A stretch of 64,000 bases of DNA from Carallia brachiata (lineage: Eukaryota > Streptophyta > Magnoliopsida > Malpighiales > Rhizophoraceae), in NCBI GenBank assembly GCA_021464245.1, contig JADCRB010000068.1, positions 12,036,544 to 12,100,543 on the forward strand. Direction: 5' to 3'. Below the pieces are notes generated by a model. The model searched no databases. It had not been told where the DNA came from and saw nothing but the letters and a program-made list of their open reading frames with translations. The first letter of the stretch is position 1. Every line of letters begins with the position of its first letter. The position numbers were made by a program, and so were the translations under genes. Below, piece by piece: positions 23,501 through 35,300 of this stretch.

Positions 23501-24384
23501 CAGAGACTGTCACTTTCATCCCAAAGCAGGTTCCTAATTAAGCCTGATTCATCTATCACTAAACGTCGAATTCCAGCAGAATTGTCTTGATGATCGAGTA
23601 AGTACACCCCATCTTCATTATCAACACAAGTATGGTTATATGCGGTCGCAAAATTCCTCCACGGCCACGGGCAACTTCGCCAATAGTTGTTAGTACCCTT
23701 GTGCAGGAAGAATTGTGGGGGGCCATCCGTATTGAACTTAAATGAGTAGTCTCCAGTTCCAGGATCATCTGTTGATCTCCATGAGGTTAGGAATAGCTCC
23801 CGGCCAGTTTTCTTGTTTAGCCCAAGAGTCATTCCATTCATCATCGTGTTTGTAGGATAATCAAAGCTTTGCCAAAATATTCTTTTGCTGGCACTTCCAT
23901 CTTGAACCAGAACCAGATTTCCTGAGTCCAGCAGCTGAGCAACGCGCGGTACCGTTACATCGAGGAAAACATTAGAGGACCAAACTGCAACTTTTTCCAC
24001 AGGGTCAGCATAGAGAACAAGTTCTCCATGATGATCAAGTTTGAGAGCTCCTGAGGAGCCATTTATTGGAGAGTCCCTATTTGCCACCCATACTGCAGTC
24101 AGCTCTGACACTTTATGGAACCAAACCCCAAGATATCTGTACCTAGAATGACCAGGGCTGAAGAATCCCAGTGCAAAGTTGTTCTCTTTTGAGATTAGAA
24201 CTTCACCATCTTTGAGGGTCTGGTTTACAGCTATTGTGTCCTTGGAGGTAACAAGCAATGGAAGAAAAGAAAACAGAAAAAGATTTTCAACGATCTTGGC
24301 TCTGCGATCAGGTGGTCGTGCATGTACACCATTCGCCATCCCATTGCATAACCAGTGGATAAGCATCAACACACCTACGATCAT
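20589..24384 (-). pseudogene. RKS1-like G-type lectin S-receptor kinase, frameshifted
   Basis: All seven exons are present: 24384-23040, 22860-22725, 22524-22322, 22187-21977, 21844-21607, 21128-20981 and 20898-20589. Exon 1 is open (B-lectin [15 protein letters not shown]-locus SCPWPWR, PAN cysteines), and exons 3-5 keep the P-loop, [15 protein letters not shown] and DFGMAR. Exon 2 is 136 bp instead of 135; an extra base within the membrane helix shifts the frame to an early TAG. Exon 6 has three single-base deletions. Exon 7 lacks two bases at its start, so GTG TGG becomes GTG TGA, and one base near its end, replacing the final SDVLSR. A full receptor cannot be made. Exon 1 could still give a secreted lectin-type protein if transcribed. 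Splice sites look intact, which suggests recent decay. Confidence 0.92.
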
Positions 24385-25744
24385 GGCAGCTTCAAATTCA
24401 ACGGGCAACACACCAAATAATCAATTTAAGATGGTTCACTTAGCTGGCATTTCTTATCAGACCTACGACTTTAATTGAATTAATGATCCAATCCAAACCT
24501 AATAAAAAAAGGACGGCAGGTAGACGACAGCATCTGCGATTCGGAAACCACCAACAATTAAGCTATTATATTTTTTTTTACTGAAATTTTTCAATTTTAA
24601 ATTTTATATAAGCATTATTTTAAAAGAAATCAAAATTTAAATGTTATATTCGCTTTTTTCATCACAAAAGAGTAATCACAATTACATATAAAAACAGATG
24701 AATTAAAAATAAAGAGAGATTTCGAATCTCACTCACTGTAACAAAACACACTCCTAATTACTGGTGATAACTTAAAAAAAAAAAAATCAAAAGCAAGTCA
24801 AGCAAAATACGTTTCCATTTTTCCTGCTTTCATAATTTAATTTCTGGCAGTCTTGGACGTCGCTGCCGTGCTTGAGGGACAGAAGAATGGGCCAAATAAT
24901 TTCTTTGGACAGACAAGTCGCATTGTATTCCTTCAAAGACCTTTGTCCACATTAAGCAAACAGCTGACAATGTATGTTTTGCAATTTTTCAACATTTTGA
25001 ACAAAACAAACGTGACTGTTTTTTCCGTGGAAAAAATTTATAGAAGCACGAGAGATAGACTGGGTGCGGATATGGTATGAAAAAGAGAGGTAGTGAGTTC
25101 TGTATGAAACTCTCACACTTTGAAAACAAAAAAAGTTTGGTATCTATATTTTGATAGTCATACTTAGTATTTATATTTTGACAGATTTATTCATTTTTAT
25201 AATAATGTTGATAAAATATAATATAAGAAATTAATAAATTATTTTTGTTATAAAAATAATAAGTATAATTATAAAAATAATCAACTTTATTACAAAAAAT
25301 ATATATATCATTTGAATATATATATCAAATCAAGCTCCTTTGAAAACAAGCACTACATGCAACAAGCAAGGAGTAGAGGGACACAAGCGAAAAAAAACAG
25401 AAACAGACTTTTAGGAAGCCGATGACTCCAATGGCCGGTGCACTAAAATCAACCAACGACATTTTGCTATTTATCACTTCTGATTTCAGCTTTTTCTGTT
25501 TGCAGGTGAAGACTTTGAGCTCAAATCTCTGAAAATGGTTTGTTTTGGCTGACCAATCATCTTATTGTTTTATTTTTTTTAACAAGGACTTTGCCCTCAA
25601 GAAGTCAATCATCTAAGTCAAAGTTGTTATCTCTCCTAATACCGCTAACCTTTTTGTGATGGGGTAAATGTTTGTGGGTTGAAGATCTGGCCAGGAGTAG
25701 GCCCTATTTAATAAAAAATTAATATTTTGGTTTTCTTTTGAAAC
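24385..25744 (-). promoter_or_regulatory. Upstream region of the frameshifted kinase
   Basis: About 1.4 kb homologous to 36105-37200 upstream of the intact sister gene, so it includes the duplicated promoter. A GTG-opened frame extends 27 bases upstream of the chosen ATG. No TATA box or cis element is clear enough to assign. No other gene is seen. Confidence 0.45.
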
Positions 25745-25907
25745 TTCAGTTTCTCATTTCCACACAATATAATTAAATGTGTAATCAGATTAACAAAACG
25801 TGTAATTAGAAAAAAAAAAAAGAAAAAGTCCACATAGTGTGGGCTCCGTGGCTAAGAATTTAGCTGTTAATATTTCATATCTCAAATTTGATTTTACTTT
25901 TCTTTTT

Positions 25908-26020
25908 AGTGAGTAAAACTAACTCGTAATGTAATAATATTTAAATATTATTTTTAATTTTTTATTTAACTAAACTTCACTTATTATATTATATAAAATT
26001 ATAAATAAATTATACTCACT
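25908..26020. mobile_element. Short MITE with AGTGAGTA-type ends
   Basis: Begins AGTGAGTAAAA and ends TATACTCACT, giving short inverted ends around an AT-rich interior containing TAATAATATTTAAATATTA. The same interior occurs at 36778-36942, upstream of the sister gene but at a different position, so the two are independent insertions of one family. Confidence 0.5.
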
Positions 26021-26400
26021 TAAAAAAAAAGAGTCAAAATAAAAATTCCTTTTCTTAAATCCTAGACATTTTCAGTTTTCTGTTCCCACACAAAATTATT
26101 AAATGTGTAATTAGATCAATAAAATGTATAATTAGACAAAAAAAAAAAGTCCACACAATGGACTCAACGGTTAAGAATTTAACTGTCGATGTGCTATATC
26201 TCAAATTTAAATTTAATTGACTGTTATTAGAATCTTTTTTAAAAGAATGACATATAAATTATAATATAAACTTCTAACGGTCTGTAAGCTCTCCTTGATT
26301 TTAGAACGGGAACATCTCTCCCATCTGTTTTTCTTTTTGTCTTTGACCAATTAAAAAGAGGAAAAGAACGTGCAGCTGTACATCTTGGACATTTTCATAA

Positions 26401-26807
26401 CAAAAAAAACTTTTTGACTATAAAATTTAGTCACTGCAAGTGGCTGTAAAAAATGACATAATAGATAAAATATATGTCCTTTTTTTATACTTACAAAAAA
26501 AAATATACGATATGTCAAAGATAAATATACGACTCATATAAATAAACAAAATAAATGATGTGGTAGAATAATTATAAGAAAATTATATGACATGCTAAAT
26601 AGAATTGTATAAGTCATGTGAATAGTCATTAATAACTAAAATTTTTTAATTTGAGAAGTACATAACTGTTCAGACGGGTTGTATATTTTTCTTTGACATT
26701 TCACATACTTTCTTTGTAAGTTTAAGAAAATGTCATATATTTCGTCAATTGTATTGTTTTTGTAGCCACTTACGGCCACCAAATTTTGTAGCCACGTAGT
26801 GGTCCTC
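26401..26807. mobile_element. Mutator-like MITE with 9-bp target duplication
   Basis: It splits a 350-bp repeat unit between two copies of TTTTCATAA (26392-26400 and 26808-26816). The empty site is visible in neighbouring units, which read TTTTCATAAATCTTGG. The ends carry imperfect inverted repeats of about 40 bp that include AAGTGGCTGTAAA and its complement TTTGTAGCCACTT. The 407-bp interior is AT-rich and non-coding. A 9-bp duplication fits the Mutator superfamily. Confidence 0.7.
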
Positions 26808-27895
26808 TTTTCATAATCTTGGACATTTTCAGTTTCCATACCCACATAAAATTACTAAATGTGTAATTAGACAGAAAAAAATGTTTAATTACTAATTAGA
26901 CAAAAAAAAAAAAAAAAGAGAAAAAGTCCACACAATGGATTCAGGTGTTAAGAATTTAGCTGTTGATATACTATATCTCGAATTTGAATCCAATTGACTG
27001 TTATTGGAGTCCCTTCTAAATAAATGACACGTAAATCATATTATAAACTTCTAATGGTTTGTAGGTGTTCCCTGATTAGAATGAGGACATCTCTCCCACA
27101 TTTTTTTGTTTTTGACCAATTAAAAAAAAAGAAAAGAATCTGCAGGCTGTCATCTTGGACATTTTCATAAGTTTTGGACATTTTTAGTTTTCCGTTTCTA
27201 CACAAAATTACTATATGTGCAATTAGACCAACAAAATATGTAATTAGAACAAAAAAAAAAAACATAGAAAAAAGTTCATATGGTGGACTCAACAGTTAAG
27301 AATTTAGTTATTGATATGTCATATCTCGAATTTAAATTTAATTAACTGCTATTAGAGTCTCTTTTATATGAATGACACATAAATTATACTATAAACTTTC
27401 CACGATCTATGAACACTCTTTGATTTTGGAATAGGGACATCTCTCCCACCTTTGTTTTTTTTTGTTTTTGACCAATTAAATAGAAGAAAAGAATGTCCAT
27501 CTGTACATCTTGGACATTTTCATAAATCTTGGACATTTTCAGTTTTCCGTTCCCACACAAAATTACCAAATATGTAATTAGACCAACAAAATGTGTGATT
27601 GGACAAAAAAAGGAAACAGGAAAAAGTGCACACGGTAGACTCAGTAAAAAGAATTTAGCAGTTGATGTATTATATCTCGAATTTGACTTCAATTGATTGC
27701 TATTATAATTTTTTTTTTTTGTAAATGAATGACATATAAATTATATTATAAATTTTCGATGATATGCTGGTGCTTTTTTATTTTGGAATGGGGATATCTC
27801 TGCCACCTTTGTTTTTTTGCTTTTGACCAGTTAAAAAGAAGAAAAGAATATGCAGCTGTACATCTTGGACATTTTCATAAATCGTCGCACATTGT

Positions 27896-28870
27896 ATATT
27901 GCCTGTTGCATATTTTTTTGTTGCATATTTTTTCATTCTAGTAACTTGTTTATTAATTTTTAGTGAGAAATTTGAAAATTTCAAGAAAGAAAAAATAATT
28001 TAAAATATTAATTTTTTCATTAAATGGGACACTCACTCATTTTGTTTTCTAGAAATATCCTTTGACTATCCAATAGAATTCATTTTGATAAAAATCCAAA
28101 CACTTGACCTTAAAATTGTTTTGGCCTTTTACGAATTATAATATTTGAAAGTAAAATTTATTGTCTTTGATCATAATATAATAAAGGGAAATTATCTTAG
28201 ACACAAAATATCTTATGGACTGAAGTGCACATAAAAAAGTTTTACACCACATAAAATGATTTATACTATACAAATAATATTTTTTTATAATACAAGGGAA
28301 TGTTATTATAACTTAGTAAGTGTTCATGTAAAATCTGTTTATCTTATATAAAATATTATTCGAGTAGTATAAGTATTTTACATGTAATACATATATTTTT
28401 TTTTTGATACATGGAATATAAAATTTTTGTAATACAAAACATCGGTGCTAATGCTTACCAGTGAGGTGTCAAGACAAGTGGTCTAATCGGGTTTGGGTCA
28501 TTTTACATTGGGTTGTTTCGAGTTAACTTATATTTGGGTCATTTTGAATTGAATCGTTTTTTTGTTGGGTCAACTGGCGGGTCAACCCATTTTTTAAATA
28601 ATTCCTAGAAAATATAGCAAAGTTGCAACTGGATACAGTTTACTATCAGCAATCTTGGATCGTGAATGGGAAAAAGAAGTCACGCAGGCAGGTTTGAGTT
28701 ATCAAATTGCAATAAAAGTACGTCAATTTTGAATCTATGATATTGTAGGCAATAGTGCAGAAATCACAGGTTATATGTAGGTTCTTGCTTTGAAAATGAT
28801 CTCTGGATAGTGATAAATCCTTCTATAATTTTTTCCAAATCAAAATCCATCCATTTAATATTATCACAAA
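27896..28870 (+). repeat. Dispersed core repeat, copy 1
   Basis: Follows the tandem units directly. Its reverse complement matches 38350-39295 throughout, including GATCATAATATAATAAAGG (28169), GAGTTAACTTATATTTGGGTC (28521), AGTCACGCAGGCAGGTTTGA (28677) and GTGATAAATCCTTCTATAATT (28810). No frame of useful length is shared between copies. It ends near 28870, where the similarity stops. Likely a non-autonomous transposon body or duplicated intergenic DNA. Confidence 0.75.
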
Positions 28871-28979
28871 AAACTTTTAAGAAATTCTATCAATTTAATA
28901 GAATAAAGACTTCTCTTCTTGTGTTTTTTTTTTTTAATAACCAACTAGGGCACGGGTGTACGGACAGAGAAAATTGGTC

Positions 28980-29131
28980 AGAAGAAGTGTCAATAATGCA
29001 ACGGTATTACTGATTTCTGCAATAAATTTGATAAAATATGGAACAAAAATTATCGCGTTATTTTTTGTTGCAGAAAAAATAAATATTATTGCAGAAATAA
29101 TTTTTATTATTACGTTATTAACACTTCTTCT
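28980..29131. mobile_element. Palindromic MITE-like element
   Basis: The outer ends AGAAGAAGTGT and ACACTTCTTCT are inverted. The inverted similarity continues inward for about 50 bp on each side (ATTTCTGCAATAA against TTATTGCAGAAAT), so the whole stretch could fold into one imperfect hairpin. It borders a GC-richer open frame on its right. No clear target duplication seen. Confidence 0.6.
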
Positions 29132-29165
29132 GTTCTCCTCTCTCAGACCGCCAATCTTTTTCCAA

Positions 29166-29423
29166 CTAAATAATGCACTGATTAGGGAGAAGAAGGACCT
29201 GAGAAGCCAGATCTTGGCCAGATGGAAGCACGAGCTTGTCCTCGTCGACTTCCAACTCGTTCGACGGGAAGTATGCTGCCAAGATCTCGACCAAGGTCTC
29301 CGCCACATCAACGACGACGTTCACCGGTCGGCGGCGCTTCTTCGTGCTCGTTCCGTCTCCTTTTACTTCCGTACATTTCGATTGATCCGTTTTGCCGTAT
29401 GTGCCCGTTCTTTTTTTTTTCAA
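29166..29423 (-). CDS. Orphan GC-richer open frame, unknown
   Basis: An 85-residue frame, much richer in G and C at third codon positions than the AT-rich DNA around it, as expected for real coding sequence. It begins with a basic stretch (KKKRTGTYGK; STKKRRRPV) followed by VNVVVDVAETLVEILAAYF and an acidic segment (NELEVDEDKLVL). I do not recognise a family. It may be one exon of a small gene, a captured gene fragment, or a relict. There is no visible partner exon or promoter, and the adjoining palindromic element would fit a transposon-captured piece. Confidence 0.35.
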   Translation of the reverse strand: MKKKRTGTYGKTDQSKCTEVKGDGTSTKKRRRPVNVVVDVAETLVEILAAYFPSNELEVDEDKLVLPSGQDLASQVLLLPNQCII

Positions 29424-29431
29424 GTTAATAT

Positions 29432-30407
29432 TTAACTTTTAAGAAAAAAAAAAACAAGTGACCAAACGGCTCGTCCGCAACCCAACCTAAAATAAATCTT
29501 CAATTTTTTATTCATTGGCACTTTAATCCTTTCTATTAAGTCAAAGAAAAAAATAAAAAGAACTGTTAAGAGAATGAAAAAGATTATAGTTGTAAAGTTT
29601 GTTTCTATTTTTCTTATTAAAATGCTTATTAAGTTATAAATTCTATCTTTTCTTTTTTAAATTTTGAACTCAATATTTTTAAAATAGATTTCTAACTTTC
29701 AATTATTGGAGTGTTCCTTAAAAAACCTGTAAAATTTGTTTTAATTCTGCAATTCATCCCTTCAAGTTTATTTCCTTTCCACAATCAATTTGATCCCAGG
29801 CTTATTTCTATCAAATAGTTTTCAACTTTAGGAACAAAGAATTTGAAATTGTTTTTTTTGTTTCACTTGCTAATATACAAATTTATCTGTAAGTTTTTTT
29901 TTTTTGCCTTTTAACCAAATCTAATCTCACCTTTCAAAAATAACAAATCTTATAAATTTTAATTTTTTTAAAACAAATTTAACCTAGTGTTAAGGGATAT
30001 TAAAGGATTCGGTTAATCTGTATAGGCAACATGCCGGCGATTGAAAGGAGAGCATGTGACATATCATGTGGCATTTAATATAATTTTTTTAATACAAAAA
30101 TAATTAATAACTACTTAATTAATTATCACAAGTCCATAAATACTGTATAAATATGTAAAGCACCTCAACTCATTTTTTTTTTCTTGTCTGAAACTGAAAT
30201 TGTTTAATATCCAATTCATTAGACTGACAAATTTAAATCAATCTCGAAAGACGACAAAAATCTCCTAATATATATTTAACGTAATTGTATTTTTAAAGCC
30301 TGAAACTGAAACTTTTACTTAAACGGTAAAAACAGTAAGTCTCCACTAATAGAGAACCTTTAAGAGTAGGGAGGAACCCACTAACTACGAGGCCAAGGCC
30401 CCAGTAG
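29432..30407. other. Intergenic, nothing recognised
   Basis: AT-rich with many homopolymer runs. A stretch at about 30220-30360 (TTAACGTAATTGTATTTTTAAAG) resembles 57690-57770 in the last gene's first intron, which suggests a low-copy dispersed repeat. Confidence 0.5.
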
Positions 30408-30416
30408 CCAATTGGG

Positions 30417-30917
30417 GGGATAAGGATTTTTTTAGTCCTAAACCTTTAGGTTTTTTTACGTTTGAGTCCTAAACCTTTTTGACATTTCATTTGAGTCCTA
30501 AACTTTTTGATTTTCTACCAAATTAGTCCCTCTGTTTAATAAAAGTGATTAATCTATTAAAAAATAATTTTAACTTTACAAAAAATTATTTAAAAAAGAT
30601 TAAATATATGAATTGAATGTCTTTTTTATAAAAAAATATACATGTTACCTATTTAATTCGTATATTTGTTGATTAAAAAAATATTTAATATGCATATTTT
30701 GTTGATGAAAAAAATATTTAACTCATGTATGTAAGCTTTTTTAAATGATTTTTATTAAATTAAACTCACTTATTAATAGATTGACTACTTTTCGTAATTT
30801 AAAGGACTGATATAGTAAAAAATAAAAAGATTTAGGACTCAAATGAAATGTTAAAAAGGTTTAGGACTCAAACGTAAAAAAATCTAAAGATTTAGGATTT
30901 TAAAAATATTTATCCCG
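30417..30917. mobile_element. Mutator-like MITE with long inverted repeats
   Basis: Terminal inverted repeats of about 100 bp: 30417-30520 against 30820-30917, sharing TTTTTTACGTTTGAGTCCTA and CATTTCATTTGAGTCCTAAA. They are flanked by an exact 9-bp duplication, CCAATTGGG (30408-30416 and 30918-30926). The interior is AT-rich without a transposase. Long inverted ends with a 9-bp duplication are typical of Mutator-like non-autonomous elements. Confidence 0.85.
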
Positions 30918-30926
30918 CCAATTGGG

Positions 30927-31724
30927 CATGGTTGGTTGGTTTTTAATATAAAATTTTTAAAAATTAAAATACCTACATACCTACAAAACAAATAGTGTAG
31001 GGAACGAGGCCCTTAGGAAGACGCGATGACGGCCGATGGCGCGAAAAAAGAATTCAAAGTTGAGAAGAACTTAGCTTAATATTGGCGGCGGAGGATGCGC
31101 CGCCCTTGCTGGCAATGGCTCGGCTCATTGCCGCGAGGCTGATGTTAACCCACTCGTCATCCTCAATCGTTTACCAAACTTTCTAGAAGACTCCTTCTCA
31201 TCTACCGTACCTATTTGTCTGTGGGTGAAGACTTTCGTAATCTATTAGTATTTCTTAATGGCATGTTAGTTTTGTTAAAAAAAATGGAGTTTGGATACGC
31301 TAAAGCAGAAATAGGCTAACGCGGAGAGAGAAAGAGTTTTTTTTTTTTTTTTATTTTGATGCATTTTGTCAATAAGACTTGCATATTAATCATAATTTTA
31401 TATTATTGATCATAAGTTTTATAAGTTTTTACATAAATTAAAAAAAATTATATGCAATAAAATTTAGTTTAACGTGCAACAGAGTGATGAGTTCCCTTTC
31501 GTTTTTGTCCATAATAGCCCCTTGCTTCATTTGCATTGTTTTTTTTTTTTTCTAAAAAAGAGAAAGTGGTGTGGTGACAGTAATCTTGTTAAGAAGTATT
31601 ATCTCTATTGGCGAAACAAACTCTATAAGTATAAGTTAGTCTATCAAATACCTTAAAAGATTTTTGAACTAAAACTTGTGACATGGTAACAAATGACCCT
31701 GCTCTTTAGAGCACACAACTAGTG
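30927..31724. other. Intergenic with one GC-richer patch
   Basis: A GC-richer patch at about 31005-31175 (GGCGGCGGAGGATGCGCCGCC at 31083) contrasts with its surroundings but gives no long frame. It may be a fragment of a former gene. The rest is AT-rich. Confidence 0.4.
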
Positions 31725-32372
31725 GTGTTCATGTGCATTGTTTCTTATTGCATTGAATCATTGTATGAAAATATGGTTTTTTTTTTTTTTTTTTTTTTTG
31801 GCAGAAAATATGGGTGTCCGCTTTTATTTGGGAGATTGTTTCTTACATTGTTGGTGACGTTAACTAGGCGAGTTCCATAAGTTGTTTTCACAAAATGGAA
31901 CAATTTTGTGATCCATTTGTTTTTTGAGGGAAATTGTTGTTGAGAGTAACTTGTTTTCATTGAGTGCTAGAGTTTAATTAATGTTGAGGGAAAGTGACGT
32001 GAAACATCATGTCAATGACTGAAGACTTTTCTTGATGTCCAAGCTCCGACCAATCCCCAACATTTCTAAACAATGTTTTGTTGGTTAAGTTCGAGGGCTT
32101 CCTGGGGTTAGGAGACTTGGAGAAGGCACCAAGTAGAATCATGTTAGAGTCGCATACTTGCAAGAGATCTTTGTTGGGCCAATACAAAGCAAGGTGAACA
32201 AATTGCATACTTGGTGTCTATTTCAAAGCCAATTTTGCATGATTCCAGAGTAGAGTTAGAATGATGTTGTCAAACTGATTTCTGTGTAGGTGATGAAGGA
32301 TTCTATTACCCAGGCATGTGATGCATCTCATTAGTTTCAATAAACGAATGTCATACAAAGATTGCAAGATCT

Positions 32373-35300
32373 TTAGCGAGATAAAACATCAGAAATCGTT
32401 ACAAGGTTTGCAGAATTTGGTTTTTCTCCTATTGACAAAGCCAGATCATTTTTAGATTTCTGGAAAACAAATGCAGGCTCTTTAGGATGAGGAAGAGGCA
32501 TGTCACTATTGAGCATGAGAACAACATCTAACATCGTTGGCCTTGCACTTGCATATTCTTGCACACACAAAAGTCCAATCTGTATGCATCTCAAGGCTTC
32601 ACGAGGACGATATGATTCCTTCAATGATGAGTCAACTACCTCCAATGCTCTGTTCCCTATCCAAAACTCCCACACCTGCCGAGTTCATGACAAACACATC
32701 CGAGGAATGAGTCTCGATTAGAGTATAAGCTGATGGTTACCTGAGTTTTTGTCACTTACATGTCCTATCAAGCTGGTAACATCTTCTTGACAGAAGTCAG
32801 TGTTCTTCTTGCCACTTATAATCTCCAGTAATATGACCCCAAAACTAAAGACATCAGATTTAACTGAAAATTTCCCAAACACTGCATACTCTGGTGACAT
32901 GTAGCCACTGCATAAGGAAATAGTAAAAGCATTAAGTTTCATTGTATAACTTAATATATTTCAATTTTCAGGAGAAATGGTCTTGTTCTTTGCCATGCAT
33001 AGGATAGGACTGTTTTCATTTTCATACATAGAGACTGTCTCCCTATCATACAGTTAAAGACGAGGGTACTTCTGATATTGAGATGCTGTTTCATCCCCAT
33101 GGACACAATAGCCAAAAATGAGATTCTTGTTGAAAATGGACAGACAAGCAAGCCTTTCCGTGACTGCAACTTATAGGAAAGACAATGCCTTTTGGTTTGT
33201 AAGTTTTAGTGTATCTAAGTCTCCAAATAGTAAATTGTTCACCTTATACAAATATGCATGTGTGCAGCCTTTTGATTCTATTTGATAAGCTGATTGAATC
33301 CCAGATAGAGGATTGTTTCTAACTAAAATGAATGTCATACTTACTATGTTCCAACAACTCTTTTTGTCTTGTCTTGATTTTGGTCATCATTGAATATTCT
33401 AGCCATACCAAAATCTGAGATCTTTGGATTCATTTCTGCATCCAATAGAACGTTGCTACCTTTTAAATCCCTATGAATTATCCGCAACCTGGAATCTTGG
33501 TGAAGATACATAATCCCACGAGCAATGCCAACAATAATGTCCAAGCGTTTTCTCCAATCCAAAAGTGACCTTCTTGTTTGATCTACAACAAAGGTTTCGC
33601 TTTTAGATTAGTGTCAAACAACCTAGCTTGTGTTTCTCAATTATATTCCTTTACAAGGACTTGTAACAAACAGGCAACAATGTAGAACAGGGCTTGACAA
33701 TTCGAAAGACTTACCAAAAAGAAATAAATCTAAGCTTTTGTTTGGCAAGTATTCGTAGATTAACATTGGCTCTTCTCCCTCAATGCAACATCCTAAAAGT
33801 TTAACAAGATTCCTGTGCTGAAGCTTTGCAATCAGCATTACTTCATTTGCAAATTCTTCCATTCCTTGCCCTGAACTTTTAGACAGTCTTTTCACAGCAA
33901 CCTGTTGTCCATCTGAAAGTTGACCCTGGACTCATGTTCCGGAACAAGAGCAAAACCAAATACTTTAAAAAGATCAAAGTGCAATGATAAGCTGACCAAG
34001 GGAGCAAAGTGCACAAAGACTGGAAGCTCATCTAGTTTTGAGATTACAAACAATTCTACCTTGTAGACCGAACCAAAGCCACCTTGACCGAGTTTGTTGG
34101 CCAGGGAGAAATTCTCGGTGGCAGCATGCACAGTTTCAAGATCAAAAAATTCCAATTCTGGATGTCTCCTTTCCCCATGATTTTTTGCTACGAGACTATC
34201 TTTATAGAGGTCTAAACTTGTGGATTTAGAATCCATCTTTTTTGCTAGGTTCTTAACTGTCCCTGAGCAGATTGAAGAATATGATTAACATAAAGTCACA
34301 TGCAACATATCCATGCAAACTCCATTCATTATGACAATTCAACGAAAATATGTGTTGTGCCTTATCAATCACATTGGAAACAAGTACTGGGAGATTCATC
34401 AAATGGGACAATTAATCAGAGCACATTCATCAAATGGCACAATAGAAAGTTGTATTCTACCTCTTTTTTTCCTCTTTTTGATCCAGAAACAAGCAATCAC
34501 TATAATGATAATCCATCCTAAAGCAGCAGAGGGGATTAGAATTGGCAGTATTTCCTTCATGTCAAGAGATCCACTTGATTTCCTTGTATCCTCAGCTGCA
34601 CAGGTGGGGAAAACGATTGACATCGATACTTGGAGAACAGACAGCAAAATAAAAGGACAAAACAAAAGTGCCAGCCATTGGCTTTTCTTCAACTGGTAAA
34701 AGCTAGGAATGAATAAAGTCCGAAGCAACCATACATACCTAATTGAAGTGCATCAACACAAATGTAAAGATCATAGCCCTCATCTGTGAATTCTATTGTT
34801 TCCATCAGTTGTCCATACCATGCCAAACAAGTACTCCCCACCCCAGTAAAATTTACACTTGCATATGCCAAGCACAAGATATTCTTCGTGCATTCCTGCT
34901 CACAATCCATTTGGCTAGTATTCATGTTCACCCAAACAGCTTGTGCTGCGGCAGGAACCTTAGCATTTGCCACTTTCAAGAACCCTCCTTTTTGCCCACA
35001 GACCATGGAAGAATCTTGTCGTTTCTTAATGCACCTACCTCGACCATTTTTGAAGTCCCAGTCACCTAGGGGCTCCGCTTCATACCCAGGTAAACAAGTA
35101 CATTCCAAGCTTTTGACATTCTCAGCATTGCACTTTCTAAAAGAACCACAGTTTCCAAATGAATTGCACCAGTACCTAGGTGCTGCCCAGTTCTCCTTCC
35201 AGAAATTGCCACTTTCATCCCACATTAGGTTTCTAATTAAGCCTGATTCATCCATCACTACACGTTGGATTCCAAAAGATTCATCCTGATGGTAGATTAA

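Larger units (their letters stand above)
19430..26400. repeat. Segmental duplication unit A
   Basis: Direct, diverged copy of about 31725-37550. Shared parts include the 3' flank starting GTGTTCATGTGCATTGTTTC (19437; 31728), the whole seven-exon gene, the upstream GCAATTTTTCAACATTTTGAAC segment (24980; 36269), the CAATGGCCGGTGCACTAAAATC segment (25430; 36718), and the first of the 350-bp repeat units. Differences include insertions at 20045-20554 and 25908-26020 in unit A and at 36778-36942 in unit B. Confidence 0.85.
25745..27895 (+). repeat. Tandem array of about 350-bp units
   Basis: About five degenerate copies of a unit that runs: TTGGACATTTTCAGTTTTCC, ACAAAATTACTAAATGTGTA, a poly-A block, GACTCAACGGTTAAGAATTTAG, GAATGACACGTAAATTAT, GGGACATCTCTCCCA, TTTTTGACCAATTAAAAAG and GTGCAGCTGTACATCTTGGA. 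Unit junctions fall near 26066, 26817, 27171 and 27527. The second unit is interrupted by an insertion (26401-26807) and the first by a short MITE (25908-26020). No protein-coding frame is shared among the units. Confidence 0.8.

Noticed and set aside
29222..29428. Plus-strand frame over the GC-rich patch
   Set aside because: It overlaps the minus-strand frame 29166-29423, whose codon pattern looks more protein-like; the plus-strand frame is arginine/proline/serine-rich, as expected of a shadow.
28944..30920. Possible single large transposon from the palindromic element to the long-inverted-repeat MITE
   Set aside because: The ends do not match each other, and each element is explained by its own inverted repeats; the MITE has its own 9-bp duplication.
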